Shown: positions 1 to 12,020 of the stretch, one piece after another
Layout: each line of letters opens with the position of its first letter
Numbering within the stretch: position 1 is the stretch's first letter
Assembly: GCA_022661535.1 (NCBI GenBank)
Contig: JAKULF010000008.1
Coordinates: 2,790,001 to 2,854,000 of the forward strand
DNA length: 64,000 nt
From: Eutypa lata
Lineage: Eukaryota > Ascomycota > Sordariomycetes > Xylariales > Diatrypaceae
Direction: 5' to 3'
Translations under genes and position numbers: made by a program
The notes under the pieces: model-generated
What the model was told of the DNA's origin: nothing
Databases searched by the model: none
Seen by the model: the letters and a program-made list of their open reading frames with translations, nothing else

Positions 1-1242
1 GTGGTGCATGAAGAAGGTGGGGTCACCAGGCGAGCCGGAGACTTCGGCCATGACGGGACCAACACCGTTGTGACCGTAGGCGTGAGGGCCGAACTCCATG
101 CAGCTTCGCATGTCGACGTATTCAGTTCGAGAGTTGCACGTGTCAACGTAGGCCTTGCTGACGTTCTTGGTCTGGTCCTTGTCTTCACCACGGGAGAGAC
201 AATGCTCCTTGTTGTCCTCGCCCGGTCCAATGTGCAGCATCTTGCCAGCGAAAGCCTATATAGCAGTTAGTAAGAGGTGCGCAAAGATTCGGAGTACTAC
301 AGGGGTTTTAACTGACGCCGTCGGTAACGCAGGAACCATGGCCCTCTTGGGTGACCTCCGGCAGGCTGCCGAAGTATTCGCTGGTGAACAGACCAGAGTT
401 GGTGAAGTTGCCAGCGTCCTTAGTCTCGTCCCACCAAGGGAATGGTGCCGTGTATCCACACTCTTCACGAATCATCCTCGACAGGAGATGGGTGTAGTAC
501 CGGTGCCATGGCAGAAACACTCCAGACATGTGGATGTCGTCGACTTGCGACTGGTGGGCCCACACGAGCTCTTCGTAGCGGCTCGTTGCCACCTTGGTGA
601 GGCCCTCAGCAGGCTTGTCCATCCTTTTCACTTCGATGTTAGTAATTATATCCCACCAAAGGCAAAGGCGCCAGAGCCGAGATGACACGACCAAGCCCTC
701 GGTAAGAAAAGTAGCCGCGCTCAAACTCCGCGGCTGATAGGGACAGCTTACAAGCATCTGACCGCCTTGACAAACGACTTCTTGTCCTGCTCTTTCATAT
801 TCCGCCATTCGACGCGAACAGCCGGGTTTTTGCAGGTATTGGCGTTTTTGGCATTCTTGGCTTTTTGGGCGTTCTTCGCGTTTTTGGCATTGGCACGAGC
901 CCCAAGGCCGAGGCCAACGTCAAGGCCAAGACCAACATCGAGACCACTCTCGTCAACGTCAACATCAACGTCGACATCAACGCCAAGGCTTAGAGACTCT
1001 CCGGCGCGAAGAGACCCTCCGACGTTGGCGCTAAGAGTTTCGTTGCAGCCGGTCGTCAGGTTGGCGTGGAGGGACGCCTGATATTCTTGAAACCCCGGAT
1101 CATCGGCGGCAGCGGCCTGGGCCTCCTCCAGGGTGACCACTTCGAATTTGGTGGTGAAAGGAACGATTTGGACATGCGGGCATGCCGCGGCCGACGCCAC
1201 ACTGGCGCCGGCAACAATTTGCGTAAGGACCGATACCTTCAT
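1..1242 (-). CDS. Secreted tyrosinase (copper monooxygenase), 3' end outside window
   Basis: Type-3 copper enzyme that oxidises phenols to quinones, probably extracellular. Three exons are supported: 752-1242, 317-623 and 1-255 (continuing past the left edge). Introns are 624-751 (branch site TACTAAC) and 256-316. The first 18 or so residues form a signal peptide. The CuA site is visible as a His in WAHQSQ followed by DDIHMSGVFLPWHR; the CuB site is HAYGHN, then GDPTFFMHH at the edge. Between signal peptide and catalytic domain lies an odd low-complexity segment: an alternating Val-Asp run, Gly-Leu repeats, and a repeated Ala-Lys-Asn motif. The start is the only upstream ATG, directly before the signal peptide. 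The family call is firm; the melanin-type substrate is inference. Confidence 0.9.
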
Positions 1243-3888
1243 CTTGCCGGTTTCCAGGAGGCGAGATGTTGGCTGACTAAAAGAGTGACTGGTTATTAAA
1301 AAAATGAGAGACTGGGTGAATGGGGGGGGTCACACACATCCCCTTCCCCTTCTATGGCGGGATGACAATGGTTATATGTCACACGCACAAAATGTTGAAC
1401 GCGCAAGTTGGTCCCACATAATTGGGAAGTTGACAGGCTCCCTCTCATTCAAGCGAGCCTTATTTGGGAAGTCATTCTGCCACCAACGGTTTCAACGTGA
1501 TGATCTGCCATGCCTAGTCTACCGCCTGCCTGTCCAGAAATATGTTTCTTCGCTCAGGAGGGGCTGGAGGGACACCCACAGTGGACCGAGGGTGGATAGT
1601 TCAGATTCGGCTCCATTGAGATTTCCCCTGAATCAGCCCGCCGTCATGAAGCTTATTACCCAAACAGAGAAAAGTATGGAGAAGCGCTTATCTGAAAACG
1701 GCTCTAGGCTGAGGCGGAGAGGCTTGGGCTGACCAGGGTTCTGCAGTTCCACTAACCCACGAACCTACGGGAGTTCTTCAAGTCCCCTACTTACGTTGCA
1801 CAATGCTCGGTAGTGATGTTCTAGCGCGCAAAGGTATAAATGTTGAAGATGTTGAAAATTCTTCCAATTTGTTTGTACAACTGAATTGAAAAATGCATCA
1901 AACAATCCACAGCGCCATGGGTTCGTAACACGTCGTCAACGAATGTGGAGATACATAGCTCACTACACCCACCTTTAACGGGCATTTAACGGGCAATAAC
2001 TACGAGGTACGAGGTATCTGGGTATCCGGAATAAATGAGTAGATCATCTCATGTATATCCTTCGGCTACATGGACGCTGGAATAGACGGCAGGGTTCTCA
2101 CCAGAGTGATTACTGTTCATAAGAAACAATCATTGGACACATTTCGTTATGGGTAGTTATTGTTAGCTAAAGATTGCACATGCAGATGGAATCCCCGCTA
2201 TGGATGCATGGAACCCGACTTCCGAATATCGTAGTCTTAAATAAGGATCTTCTCTTTAGCTTCCATCAGCCTGGGCGGTGAGATTAATTCCTCCATACAC
2301 TAACACCGCAGTTCTGCCGCCCAATAGAAAAATGGCATTGTGCCTTATGCGACCGAACTGCAAATCTCCTTTCAGACTCGGTCGATAATCAATGAATACG
2401 ACGCCGTTCAAGCGCCAAGGAATACACGTAGTCATCAGTCAGTCAAATTGGAAGGAGTGCAAGAAGTACCGCACCACATTGAAGTTCATATGTAGAAATA
2501 ATGTAACGTTAGCTGAATACATAGATACCAAGCATTGACGTCAAACCCCAATGCTAACGTGACGTGACGCATTTGCTAGAACGGGTAACAATCTCTCGCG
2601 ATCACGTTTTCTATTGGTCACTCAAAGTTCTGTATCGCAAACAAGCATTCCGAAGAGCTGGGTAAGGGTTCCACACGGTAGATACTTGTCTGCTTGTGTA
2701 TAAAACCCCTCTTCTCCTTTTATCTACCCACCTCTTGAAGAAGAAGAAAATCCAGGGTCTTGCTCTGTGCCTCCCGTGCAAGCACGCAAAAGGCACGTCT
2801 CACAGTATGTATAGATTGCCGAGATAGTAACCACTACAGCAATCTAAACCGAACCATAAAGAAGCTACATAGAATCGAATGTGGTTCATCCGGAGCTGTC
2901 CGTCGCAACCTATCTACCTAATGCTAAAAAGGCCCGTTGCGCCCATCAATTCCCAATTGCGCTGCTGGCTATGGTGTGATGAGTGAGGTATCAGACTCTT
3001 AGGTGAACCCTGCTTTAGGGACGAAGGTTATCTGTCGAGCCACGTTGCAAGTATCCCCAGCAATAGTCACAGAGGGAGAACATTGATGAAAAGAGAAAGA
3101 CCAATAACAAAGAAGCAGTGAGTAACTCTTCGGGAATGCCACATGGCGCCAACTCTACGTGAACGATGGCATTTCGGCGTTGAAAGAGGATAGCAGGTCA
3201 AGCCATTATGCATTCTGGCACTACGTCTTTTCTGACGTCGAGAATAACTACCTAGATCTTTGGACTTGGAGGCCTCATTTACAGGCGTTTGATAAGCTGT
3301 TGAGGCTCTTATTAAGCTAGGCGACGCAAAAGGTTTGGTAATCTAACCCCTAAAGCACGAGATTGCGATTCAACCATATTTAAACGTTGATCCGTGCTAC
3401 GTTTAGATTATTAGATCGGCGAATCAACTCCTTTCCTTCCTTTGTCACTCTTCTCTGGGAAAATGTGTAGTTACTGGCGGGGTGCTAATTCGCTTAGTCT
3501 AACTGTTGTCTGCAACTATGCATTGAACCATAGTTTTGGTTCACAGGAATCTTTGTGGAAGCTATTCAAGTAACTAACTAGAGGCTAAAATCTCGAGCTG
3601 ATGCCACCGCACTCACTGCCGTTACACACTCTGTCTAGGCACAGTGGAATAAGGTTGTGGTCACGATACGTAGTATATGTCCTGCCCTTCCGAGTTTACA
3701 TCTTCTAGTGAATCGTTTCTGAAAGAGCTCATGAAATCCAATAGTTTAACTTCGGCGGGCCCTTTCATAACCTTGTCAACTCAGCTAGCACAGAGTACAG
3801 ATAAGAGGATTAAGATCGGGACGATACTCTCATTCATATAATCTCTTGCAAGAACATTCATCTCAAAACGCACATAGCTAATCTCTCT
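1243..3888. other. Intergenic region, no gene recognised
   Basis: This 2.6 kb stretch lies between the tyrosinase start and the SDR stop. Open frames on both strands are short and have no family pattern or plausible splice structure. Near 1980-2025 there are small local repeats (TTTAACGGGC twice, ACGAGGTA twice). The tyrosinase promoter must lie at its left end. Confidence 0.5.
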
Positions 3889-4985
3889 TCAGATGTATGG
3901 CTTGATTTGCTCTTCGCTCCACACCCAAAACCCCTCTGCGACCCCAGTCCCGCCTTCAGACTTGGATTTAGACGAAGCAACAAGGTCATCACGGATTGGG
4001 AAGAACCGCCCCCAAGGACCGACTGTGTCTTGGTTAGTCCTTTGACAAGCTTGAGCTCACAGGCAGAGGAAAGACTCACTCCAATCTCCCGACTTCTCAA
4101 GAGTCACATCCGATGACAAGCCCGCGAACAGTTCCGTATATGCACCGTAGATAGGTGGGTACAACGCCAAGAGCCGGAGGGCTCTCTGCAGTATCCACCC
4201 TTGCGTGCGGAAGAGCTGCGAGTCCAGGTTTCCGGGGTTGAGCGACACGCTCACGACCCCGTCATCGCGGTACCGCTTCGCGAATTCCGTCGAGTGGAGG
4301 TAGTTGCCGGCTTTGCTGATGCCGTACTTGATCGAGGAAGACCTCTCGTTGTGGTAATCCAGGTTGTCCAGCTCGACGCCGCCGGTGGGGCCGAAGATCT
4401 CCGTCGCCGAAGACGAGACCCAGACCACCCGGACCGTGCCGCTCGGCTCCGCCTTGGCCGTCGCCACGAGCGTCGGGGTCAGCAGCTGGGTGAACATGAA
4501 GGTCCCGACGTTGTTCGTCCCGAGCTGCATATCATAGCCCTGTGCCGTCTTAGCGCCCTCGGGCGGGTCCATCACGCCGGCATTGTTGAACAGGACATCC
4601 AGTTTGCTCTCCCGAGACAGGAACGCCTGCGCGCTTGCCTTGATGGTGGTCAGGTCGGCAAGGTCGAGGTGTATGAACGCCAGTTCTCCCGCAGACCGCG
4701 GGGACCTCTCTTTGATCTCTTCGATGGCCTTCGCGGCCTTCTCCTCCGATCGTGCCGCTACGTAGACCTTGGCATCTTTGGAGTATAGTATATGCGCTAA
4801 TTCTTTACCGACTCCCGAGTTGGCACCTGTGACTATGTAGACCTGGCCTCTCCACGTCAATATGGGATGGACAATCCAGGTCTGTATGTGTACCTCACCT
4901 TTCCCTTGAGGTTCTCGATATCCTTCTCGGTGAAAGTCGGTGCCGGAGGATACCATTGTGATATGATTCGTCTTAGGAGAGACAT
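3889..4985 (-). CDS. Short-chain dehydrogenase/reductase (SDR)
   Basis: NAD(P)-dependent oxidoreductase of the classical SDR/retinol-dehydrogenase-like type common in fungi. Exons are 4899-4985, 4080-4842 and 3889-4022; introns (56 and 57 nt) keep phase and give 327 residues. The start ATG at 4985 gives MSLLRRIISQWYPPAPTF, which resembles the N-terminus typical of this fungal group. A second ATG at 4956 is in another frame and reads through the first intron, so it was rejected. Motifs: TGANSGVGKE (cofactor binding), NNAGVM, catalytic Ser in WVSSSA and YGISK (YxxxK). The C-terminus GDWIGPWGRFFPIRDDL is restored only by removing the last intron. Substrate unknown. Confidence 0.9.
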
Positions 4986-6123
4986 CCTCGAGTTGATAAG
5001 TGGGCTGAGCAACTACTACACTAAACTTAATACTATGCGATTAATTATCAAGGTCAACTGTAGAGTAGCGTTTACGTAGATATGGAAGTCGATAGGACGA
5101 GAAGGGTTGTTGCAACTGTATTTACCGAGGAATGTAGTAGCAATTATACTGATGTAACCGTATCGAAATTCTGCATGACAACATCGATTGACGTCGCTAC
5201 ACTAAAGACTCCAAGACCCCAAGACTCCAAAAATCTGCACTCTGCACTACGCTAAGTAGTGGGAGTCCCACTGTGCTAACCCTCATATGGATTAAGCACG
5301 AATTATAATATGCACTCACTCAAGATCAACCACACCTAGCTGTGAAGCTTTGCTGCATTCACCGTACTACAAAAGAAGCTATCTAGGTCTGGATGCCGGT
5401 GGGCTTATCTAGAGAACCCAAGATGGATCTAGTGGATCTCGGTGGCTATGTGGCGATCTCCTATAGGTATGTATAAGGTGGGATGGTTCGGATCTCTCTC
5501 CATTTGGACTGAGACTAACTAACTTGAAACTCAATATGTATGTTCGTTCGTCCGGTTGCTCAAGGTCAAATTGAAGCGTAAAGCATGACATAATAATCAT
5601 GATAAGAGACGCTTGCACTGGGCTATAGATGGGGCACCGTCTGTCTGTGGGAGACCCAAAGCGGGGAGCACATGAATTCGATGCTACACTGCGAAACAAA
5701 TGGATACGCATGGAGTCTTGCAAATTTGGGACTTCCCAGTCGTTAACTCTCATGTACCACGTATTGACAACCCTGGGCAAGCTTTCGGGTCCTGCAATTT
5801 GCATCTGACGGATCGAGTGTAATTGATATAGTTGACTGGCATGCGCGTCTGGACACCGTCAATACTTGTGTGAAGAAATGTCGAAGATCAGGGTATGAGC
5901 AATGATGCTCTAAACATACTACCCACATTGGGAGACTTCGAAACGACGAGGACTTCGCGAATTACAGTGTTGGCTGCTCATCCGCTAAATTCAATCGTCT
6001 TTTCTGGGCAGCAGGATGTGTCAGGTCACAACCTTCGATACGAAACCAGGCACTGAAATCGCACTTCTCTATGCCCATGTATAAACGGCTAACATCAAAC
6101 ATATCGGCGTAAGCAAAACCCAT
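4986..6123. other. Intergenic region, no gene recognised
   Basis: About 1.1 kb upstream of the SDR. Frames at 5409-5928 on the minus strand are uninterrupted but have no recognisable domain, signal or splice pattern. Nothing else is visible. Confidence 0.4.
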
Positions 6124-6740
6124 ATGTATGCTTCTAGCCACGCTAGTGGCTCACAAAGGCCTGTAAATTGCCCAGACAAACCTGGAATCCTGCCAGAGTG
6201 TTCTCTGGTATTGGAAAGGTACTCAAAGGCGCAGACCGTGGAGCTTTGTTTCAGCTCGAGGGGTGATTACTTACTCGTAGCCACAACAGATTCAAGCCTT
6301 GTGTACTCGGTGAAGGACCGGTCGTGTGTTAAAAAAGAACTTTGGCATTGGACCCGCCCCCGCAAGAGAATATTTGGTGGTGGCTCCCGGTGCCATTCAG
6401 TCCTGGCCATGACGAGCAATTTGCTGTGTTACCCTTTCATACTTTGGAGACGTTCAGTGCCGCATCTTTTCCAGCCGGGGTCGATTATGACGAAGCTCAC
6501 GTCCGGTACGAACTTAAGGAAGACATTTCAGCTGTCAGTATCAACGGAGGATTCATCAATCCCGATAACAATATCCTTATGGTGGATATTTAGTATAGAT
6601 CGGGCTATGTGACCTTATCGAAGGTCTTCATGTTTGACCTCACTGGGGCACGAACAGTTGGTCCACGCAATATGATGGTTCCATTTCCTAGCGTCTCTCG
6701 CAACAGGCCAGTATACCTAGCATTTTCTGGTATCTAATGA
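6124..6740 (+). pseudogene. Relic of a gene encoding a WD40/beta-propeller-like C-terminus
   Basis: Two overlapping frames read as one protein broken by a frameshift. Frame 1 (from about 6124) has the propeller-like strand pattern VELCFSSRGDYLLVATTDSS and runs to WHW near 6350. The continuation, DPPPQENIWWWLPVPFSPG through GGFINPDNNILMVDI, is in another frame. A stop follows at 6591, and protein-like sequence (YVTLSKVFMFDLTG) continues beyond it. No start, intron set or full domain can be drawn. The most economical reading is a decayed fragment. The propeller assignment rests on strand pattern only and is tentative. Confidence 0.5.
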
Positions 6741-7239
6741 ATATGTATCAACCGCTCATCATACGGTACTCCTAGCGAGAACTGCAGATAATGGCGTGGT
6801 GTTTTGTCTTTAAGGGGGGTTTGCCGTAGTGAAGAATGGATACAATTTTCGAGAGGTTCGAAACTTCAAAGCCGATATAGTAACCTTATTTCGCTAGAAG
6901 ACGAGAGAATACTCATCTTCGATATATCTACTATATATAACTCCAATATGTATAAGGCCTGATTTTAAGAAGCCATGTGATATATTGAGATAGTGATTAA
7001 TTAAATTTTAATAACTTTGTTTAACCTTTCTCTAGGCAGCTATTCAAGTATTAACTAGGCATCTGCAGAATTGTATTAATTGCAATAAAGTACGAGCTAG
7101 GAAGGCAAACTTGATGACCTAGCCATGATGTTATTGCCGAATGTTAGCATTATACGTATTCAGGGCATGAAGTCACTATATGGTCTCCACGAATCCATGG
7201 TCACGCCAAGACCCCATATAGATGGGCTTATTTCGTTTC
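6741..7239. other. AT-rich intergenic stretch
   Basis: About 500 bases, mostly A/T between 6880 and 7080. No open frame of note and no obvious repeat. Confidence 0.4.
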
Positions 7240-7722
7240 CTACCAAGTCGGTTCGATCCAATAATTCATCCAGCGGCCTGTGTCAGCGTCGCTGAATGTA
7301 TCTATGCCCCCTTTGACGCCATCTGGGCCCATCCCCCACACGCCCGTCACGACTAATTGCGTCCACTTGTCAAACAACCTCTCTAGCCTCTGTGCGCGCC
7401 ACCACTCCCCTCCAAACGACTTGAAACCATGTTGGAACAGGTCCGACACACTACCGTCCTCATCAACGAGTCTTCAATCACTCTTACTCGCACTACCGCC
7501 CAACGCGAACGGAAGAAGCAGCCGGAACCCTTCCTCCGCGTTGTCCACGGCGAAGCGCTCCATGGACTCCGAGTAGAGCCCCGTGGGGACCGGCCGGCTG
7601 TCGCTGCTGCCCTGCACCACCACGTCGCGGAACGGCTTGCAGAACGGGTTAAGGGACACGTACGGGCACCCACCAGTTCTTAAGTATGGCCCGCTTTCGT
7701 CTAAGATCTCATCACGACCACC
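7240..7722 (-). pseudogene. Gene relic of unknown family with an in-frame stop
   Basis: On the minus strand one frame reads from about 7722 (ILDESGPYLRTGGCPYVS) to a stop at 7240 (ending RWMNYWIEPTW). It is broken only by a TGA at 7474-7476. The sequence on both sides is protein-like and compositionally continuous (KPFRDVVVQG, ESMERFAVDNAEEGF; then VSDLFQHGFKSFGGEWW). No start ATG with upstream context is visible and the frame is closed further upstream. An intron hiding the stop would be too short. I do not recognise the family. A degraded or 5'-truncated gene is most likely; a small intact gene from the downstream half alone is possible. Confidence 0.5.
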
Positions 7723-8427
7723 TTACAAGTTCTATTGTTCTTGTTAAGTATTCTTGTATTTCTAGGCTACTTGAATTAATATGTCTTATATATTCACGAA
7801 ACTTCATTCAACAATCCCTACTTTTCTCTTTCGATAGACAACACGGGTCAAATTCTACTGATAGGTAAGGTTAGCACATTCCTGCTCCTATCTACTTTTA
7901 TTTCTTAAATATAGACTTCCAGTTCTTGTCAAGATGTCACACTATGCCTAGAACAAGGCGCGCGAAGCCTGAATAATATGGACATGATAAAGCTAGAAAT
8001 GTGTGTCATGGCAGAGGCTTTTAGATCAACAGCTTGCTGAGAACGAATTTCAAGGGAACGCGTGCTACAGGGCTCTGATGATGTTCATACCTGAAAGGTC
8101 AGTGATGCAAAGACCTTAATTCAAACCAATACAAATGATTTGGCCCTTGATTCTCTGACCACGTAACTGCGTTGATATTCGAAAGGGTATTCAAAAATTT
8201 GCGTGACCGTTAATAGTACTAGACCCGACGTTTAAAGGATATTGGAAAGTGCTTTGCCGTTTTTATATCCTCCTCTATTACATCATCACGCGTTCAAATA
8301 TGTCCGCATCATATAAAATACTTATTATAAGAATATATACTCGACAAGCCGAAGATTGCGAATAAGGTGATTACAACTTAAACATTCTATTTACTGCATA
8401 TACAACGCAGCTTCACAACGCAGCTCA
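7723..8427. other. AT-rich intergenic stretch
   Basis: About 700 bases downstream of the GST-like gene. No supported frame, RNA gene or repeat was seen. Confidence 0.4.
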
Positions 8428-9351
8428 TTAGTTTTCTGCCTTTGAGATGCGGAAGCCGATTCGTGGAAAGTGCACGACTACATTACCAACCCTAGGGTCA
8501 TCACGAGCCACGGCAACCTCGCGTGTCGTCAATGTCACCAGACGGCCAGTGACAGGACCATGTCCATAGTCGTCCGGGGTGACAATAACTACCTCACCAA
8601 GATCGAGTTGGAGCACATCGTGAGAATCCACTCCGCCACCCGGCAGCGGCTCGCTGTCAAGGGCAACCCGGAGTGCTTGTTCGGCACTGATCACGCTCCT
8701 CTGCCCATTCCCGATAGCTCTTACTCTCGCCTCCCACTCACACATATGGGTGAAGGAGCTAAAAAGCTCTTCCGCAAAGGGCACAAAAGCCCGTGCCGTC
8801 CAGATCTCGACGTAGGCGTGGAAGTCAGCGAGGCTCGGCTCCTGACCGAGCCAAAAGAGACGACCGTTTGAAAGTTGCTGGTCGATAAGGTCTGCGTGGG
8901 CGCGCAGTTGGGTGGTCGAATGCGGAATATCGGCATCGAGGCGATCCACATCCATGAAGCCCTGAAAGAATGCTTTGCGGTCTGCCATCAAATCTGCCGG
9001 GAACTCGTGCCTGTTGACGCCGATGACGAGCCCGGAGCTCGAGATGTGAAGATCCTTGTCGCTCCAGCTCGACAAGGCCGTGCATAGTCCTCTGCTCCCG
9101 TAGGGAAATATTGTGGGTGTCGGGAACCTTTCCTCCAGCTCCGTCACGATCAGGCGGGAGTCGCAGTATATGTCTACCCCTATCTGCATAACTAGTGTCT
9201 TCCGGTAGCCTCCGGACAACGCTGTGAGCTGCGGCTTGGGCATGACGAGGCCCACTTCGACCGATTGCCATGCTAAGTCCTTGAGCCCGAAGATAAGGCG
9301 CACTTTCTCGGCAAATGGCGAGGTGTCGAAATCATGTAGAATGATCGACAT
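8428..9351 (-). CDS. Glutathione S-transferase-like protein
   Basis: Single-exon gene of 307 residues starting at the ATG at 9351. The N-terminal thioredoxin fold begins HDFDTSPFAEKVRLIFGL. It contains the cis-Pro region TLVMQIGVDIYCDSRLI and the ELEERFP helix typical of fungal GST-like proteins. An all-helical C-terminal GST domain follows (LFWLGQEPSLADFHAYVE holds the conserved N-capping Asp). The last 80 or so residues (from about VALDSEPLPGGG) form an extra beta-rich extension found in one fungal subgroup of this family. The function is probably glutathione-dependent or ligand-binding detoxification; the substrate cannot be told. Flanked by long intergenic regions, no operon-like partner. 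Confidence 0.88.
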   Translation of the reverse strand: MSIILHDFDTSPFAEKVRLIFGLKDLAWQSVEVGLVMPKPQLTALSGGYRKTLVMQIGVDIYCDSRLIVTELEERFPTPTIFPYGSRGLCTALSSWSDKDLHISSSGLVIGVNRHEFPADLMADRKAFFQGFMDVDRLDADIPHSTTQLRAHADLIDQQLSNGRLFWLGQEPSLADFHAYVEIWTARAFVPFAEELFSSFTHMCEWEARVRAIGNGQRSVISAEQALRVALDSEPLPGGGVDSHDVLQLDLGEVVIVTPDDYGHGPVTGRLVTLTTREVAVARDDPRVGNVVVHFPRIGFRISKAEN

Positions 9352-10795
9352 GCCTGTCGCTGATGATATAAGAAGAGAAGAAAGAAAAGAGACAAACTGG
9401 GTGGACTAGGACGATTCTGCTTGGAAATATATCAGTTATTGGCTGACGCCATGTAGGTCATTCGATTAATTGTTGGATGGATGGATTTGGTATCCGAAAC
9501 ATCCGATTACTACGGTGCCGATGGCGAACCATTCAGTCTCTCCCAGCAGTAATTAACTAGGGCAAGGCACTTTGAGTTGTAATCCTTCAATATAAGCCTA
9601 CTTATGCCACATTAGAGGTTGTGCACCCTGTCCATCTTGTATTATTAGCACCATCAAGGTAATGAGAAACCGGTTCTTATTAGACTCACTCATGTAAGAT
9701 TATTTGACATTTATTTAAAGAGACCAAGTCTCATTTAATACCTATAACGGAACTTTCTATGTTATATAGTCATTATGTATTTGTCTTAATATCAAATCTT
9801 CAGAAAGGAACCTAGAACCTGAACAATCTAAAAACTGCCCAACTCGCAAGTTGACAGCTTAGAGTTCCTATATGAGCAGCGAAGAATAGCGATAGGGGAC
9901 CTGCTCCATATCAAAACGGTTAAATTCTAATTATTACCAAAACGACACAGCCGTTTCTCCTGCGAGGCGGAATCCAATGTATGTCAAAGTGAACAAGGCA
10001 CGAGACCACATGTTATCTAACTTCCCACCTCCTCCTCCGGCAAATATTTGAATTTAAGCGACAGATGGGTGATTTCTATTAGGCTTATATCGAAGGTACA
10101 TATGATGGCCTTGGGGGTAGAGTGGTGATGGTGCTGTCTCGAAAAGGTGTTACAAGATAGTATGCTCCAATTTAAAGTACGTTGTCAAGATATGGGTATA
10201 ATCTCTAAAGCCTAGGGGAGGTTTCCGGAACCTCAACATCCCGAATAGACCATTTCTGCCCATACGTAAGAGATCGGTTTATACTTAAAAATGTTTTCCG
10301 AGTTGGAAATATTGATAGGAATGACAACGTTATCCTCCAGTTGGCGAGGGGAAAGCTTTGTAGCGCAGGCCATTCGGCTTATAAATGAGAATAGACATGG
10401 ATTCTATAGTGGTTGTGTTAATGGATGAAATTTGCTTGAGATGGAGGTGCTAGGGTCTCCCGTAAGTGAATATAAAAGCTTCGGGTGCTTTCCCTTGTAC
10501 CAGGAATTAAAATGCCATCCCGGCATGGTCGAATCAATGATATATACTGCAATTACATGCGTGAATTCTACGTTGTACAGTCACTAGCAATACAATTCAC
10601 AGGCCGACGGGTTTCTTTGTAGTCTTACCGAAGACACCAAGACGATAGTTATTTACCATTATTTATTCGCAAAATTCTCACATTCAGAGATTAAAGAGAA
10701 GTCCTGCATGTATTCACGCACCATCATCTATAGAATTACTGACCGCGATAAGGTGTAAGTAAGTCAAGCGAAACTAGAGTTACATGTAGGCTCAT
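9352..10795. other. Intergenic region, no gene recognised
   Basis: 1.4 kb of moderately AT-rich sequence between the GST-like gene start and the DUF1996 gene stop. No open frame with a domain or exon structure was found on either strand. Confidence 0.4.
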
Positions 10796-12020
10796 CTAAT
10801 TCACCATAACATCGCCCGGGATAGTGTCGAGCCCTGCAACATGGTTAGCTGGGTTACCTATATAGCATAGAAACGGAATATAACTTACACCCATCGACGT
10901 CTTCGACAGCGGTCTGCGCCTTGGTGCACCTAAGGGCCTCCTCAGAGCTCTGAGTCTTGAGCTCCTTGCAAACGGCGTTGTTGCAACGAGCATCCAGGGC
11001 GCGCTGTAGAGAATCGCCTTTCCAGCCGAAGACGTAGTCACCGTGCTGCGAGTATCCGGTCCTAGGGGGCGTTGTTAGTTCTCATGGTTCCTGTCCCGAA
11101 GGCACATCTAAAGAGACTTACTCATCTCCCGTACTCCAGTAGAACGGCTGCGAGCCATCCTCAGGCCACATCTCGGGATCGTTGAACTCCCGTGTCTAGA
11201 ATATGCGAGTCAGCTATGATATGCGGAAAATCACTTGAGCATCATAAAACAACGAATATAGTTAACTCACATCCCACATGACTTCGTACATCAACTGAGG
11301 TAGCTTGACTGGATGCGTTTCCGGACAATCCCCCAACGATTCGAAAGTCCCCTTCGCAGGATAAGCCACATGGCTTTTATGGTCGGGGCTATCGAGGTTC
11401 TCGCCATCCCAGCAAGTAGGGAAAGTAATCGTAGTCCGAATGCCACCCTTGCAAGCCTGCGGCGGAAGCGACGCCGTGTCGGATCCAGTACAGGGCGCAC
11501 CACCGCTCGAACCGCCGGTATAATCCTCCTCCTCATAACAGCGGTGGCACAGCTGGCGCTGCTGGCCCTCGGACGAGCGAAGCCCAGCGTCACCGACGAG
11601 CATGCGGAAGCCCGGCTGGAAGGCGGTGACGGTCGACACGCCGTCGTAGGGCGGGATGTAGTAGACGGTGATGCCGCCGTCGGCGCGCAGCCCGACGTTG
11701 GGGAACTGCGGCACCCGCTTGTAGGTGCCGTTGCGGGCGCGGAAGTACATGACCGCCGTCCAGTAGTTGGAGAAGTCCTCGGAGAACGTGCAGGACGTGC
11801 AGGTCGAGTCGGCGACCAGGTCGTGGCCCGCGGCGCTGTCCATGCTCGCGTTGAACGAGTTCCCGCCCACGATCTGGTGCACGTGCGGCGAGGCGAGCGA
11901 GCCCGGGTTCACGAGGGGGTCGAGCCGCTCGATCACGAGCTGCGAGCACCCGAATCGGATCATCTGCTGCGCCGCCGCCGCTTGCGCGAGCAGCGCCAGG
12001 GCTAGGGTTTTCCCGTGCAT
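10796..12020 (-). CDS. Secreted DUF1996 protein
   Basis: Extracellular fungal protein of the DUF1996 family, biochemical role unknown. Four exons: 11271-12020, 11122-11195, 10889-11061 and 10796-10833; introns of 75, 60 and 55 nt keep phase and give 344 residues. The start at 12020 gives [19 protein letters not shown], a clear signal peptide; the frame extends further upstream only through a GTG. Family hallmarks are [50 protein letters not shown], and the C-terminal VEDVDGWLD, whose Trp codon is created by splicing the last intron. The last exon codes only about a dozen residues. Divergent from the secreted protein gene at 12887; the two share an 866-bp upstream region. Confidence 0.93.

Noticed and set aside
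1304..1732. 142-codon plus-strand frame upstream of the tyrosinase
   Set aside because: No domain, composition not protein-like, lies in the probable tyrosinase promoter.
4057..4956. Continuous 299-codon frame starting at the ATG at 4956 as the SDR gene model
   Set aside because: It reads through two introns; the spliced model starting at 4985 gives the proper family N- and C-termini.
11313..12005. Long frame antisense to the DUF1996 gene
   Set aside because: GC-rich antisense shadow; no family pattern.
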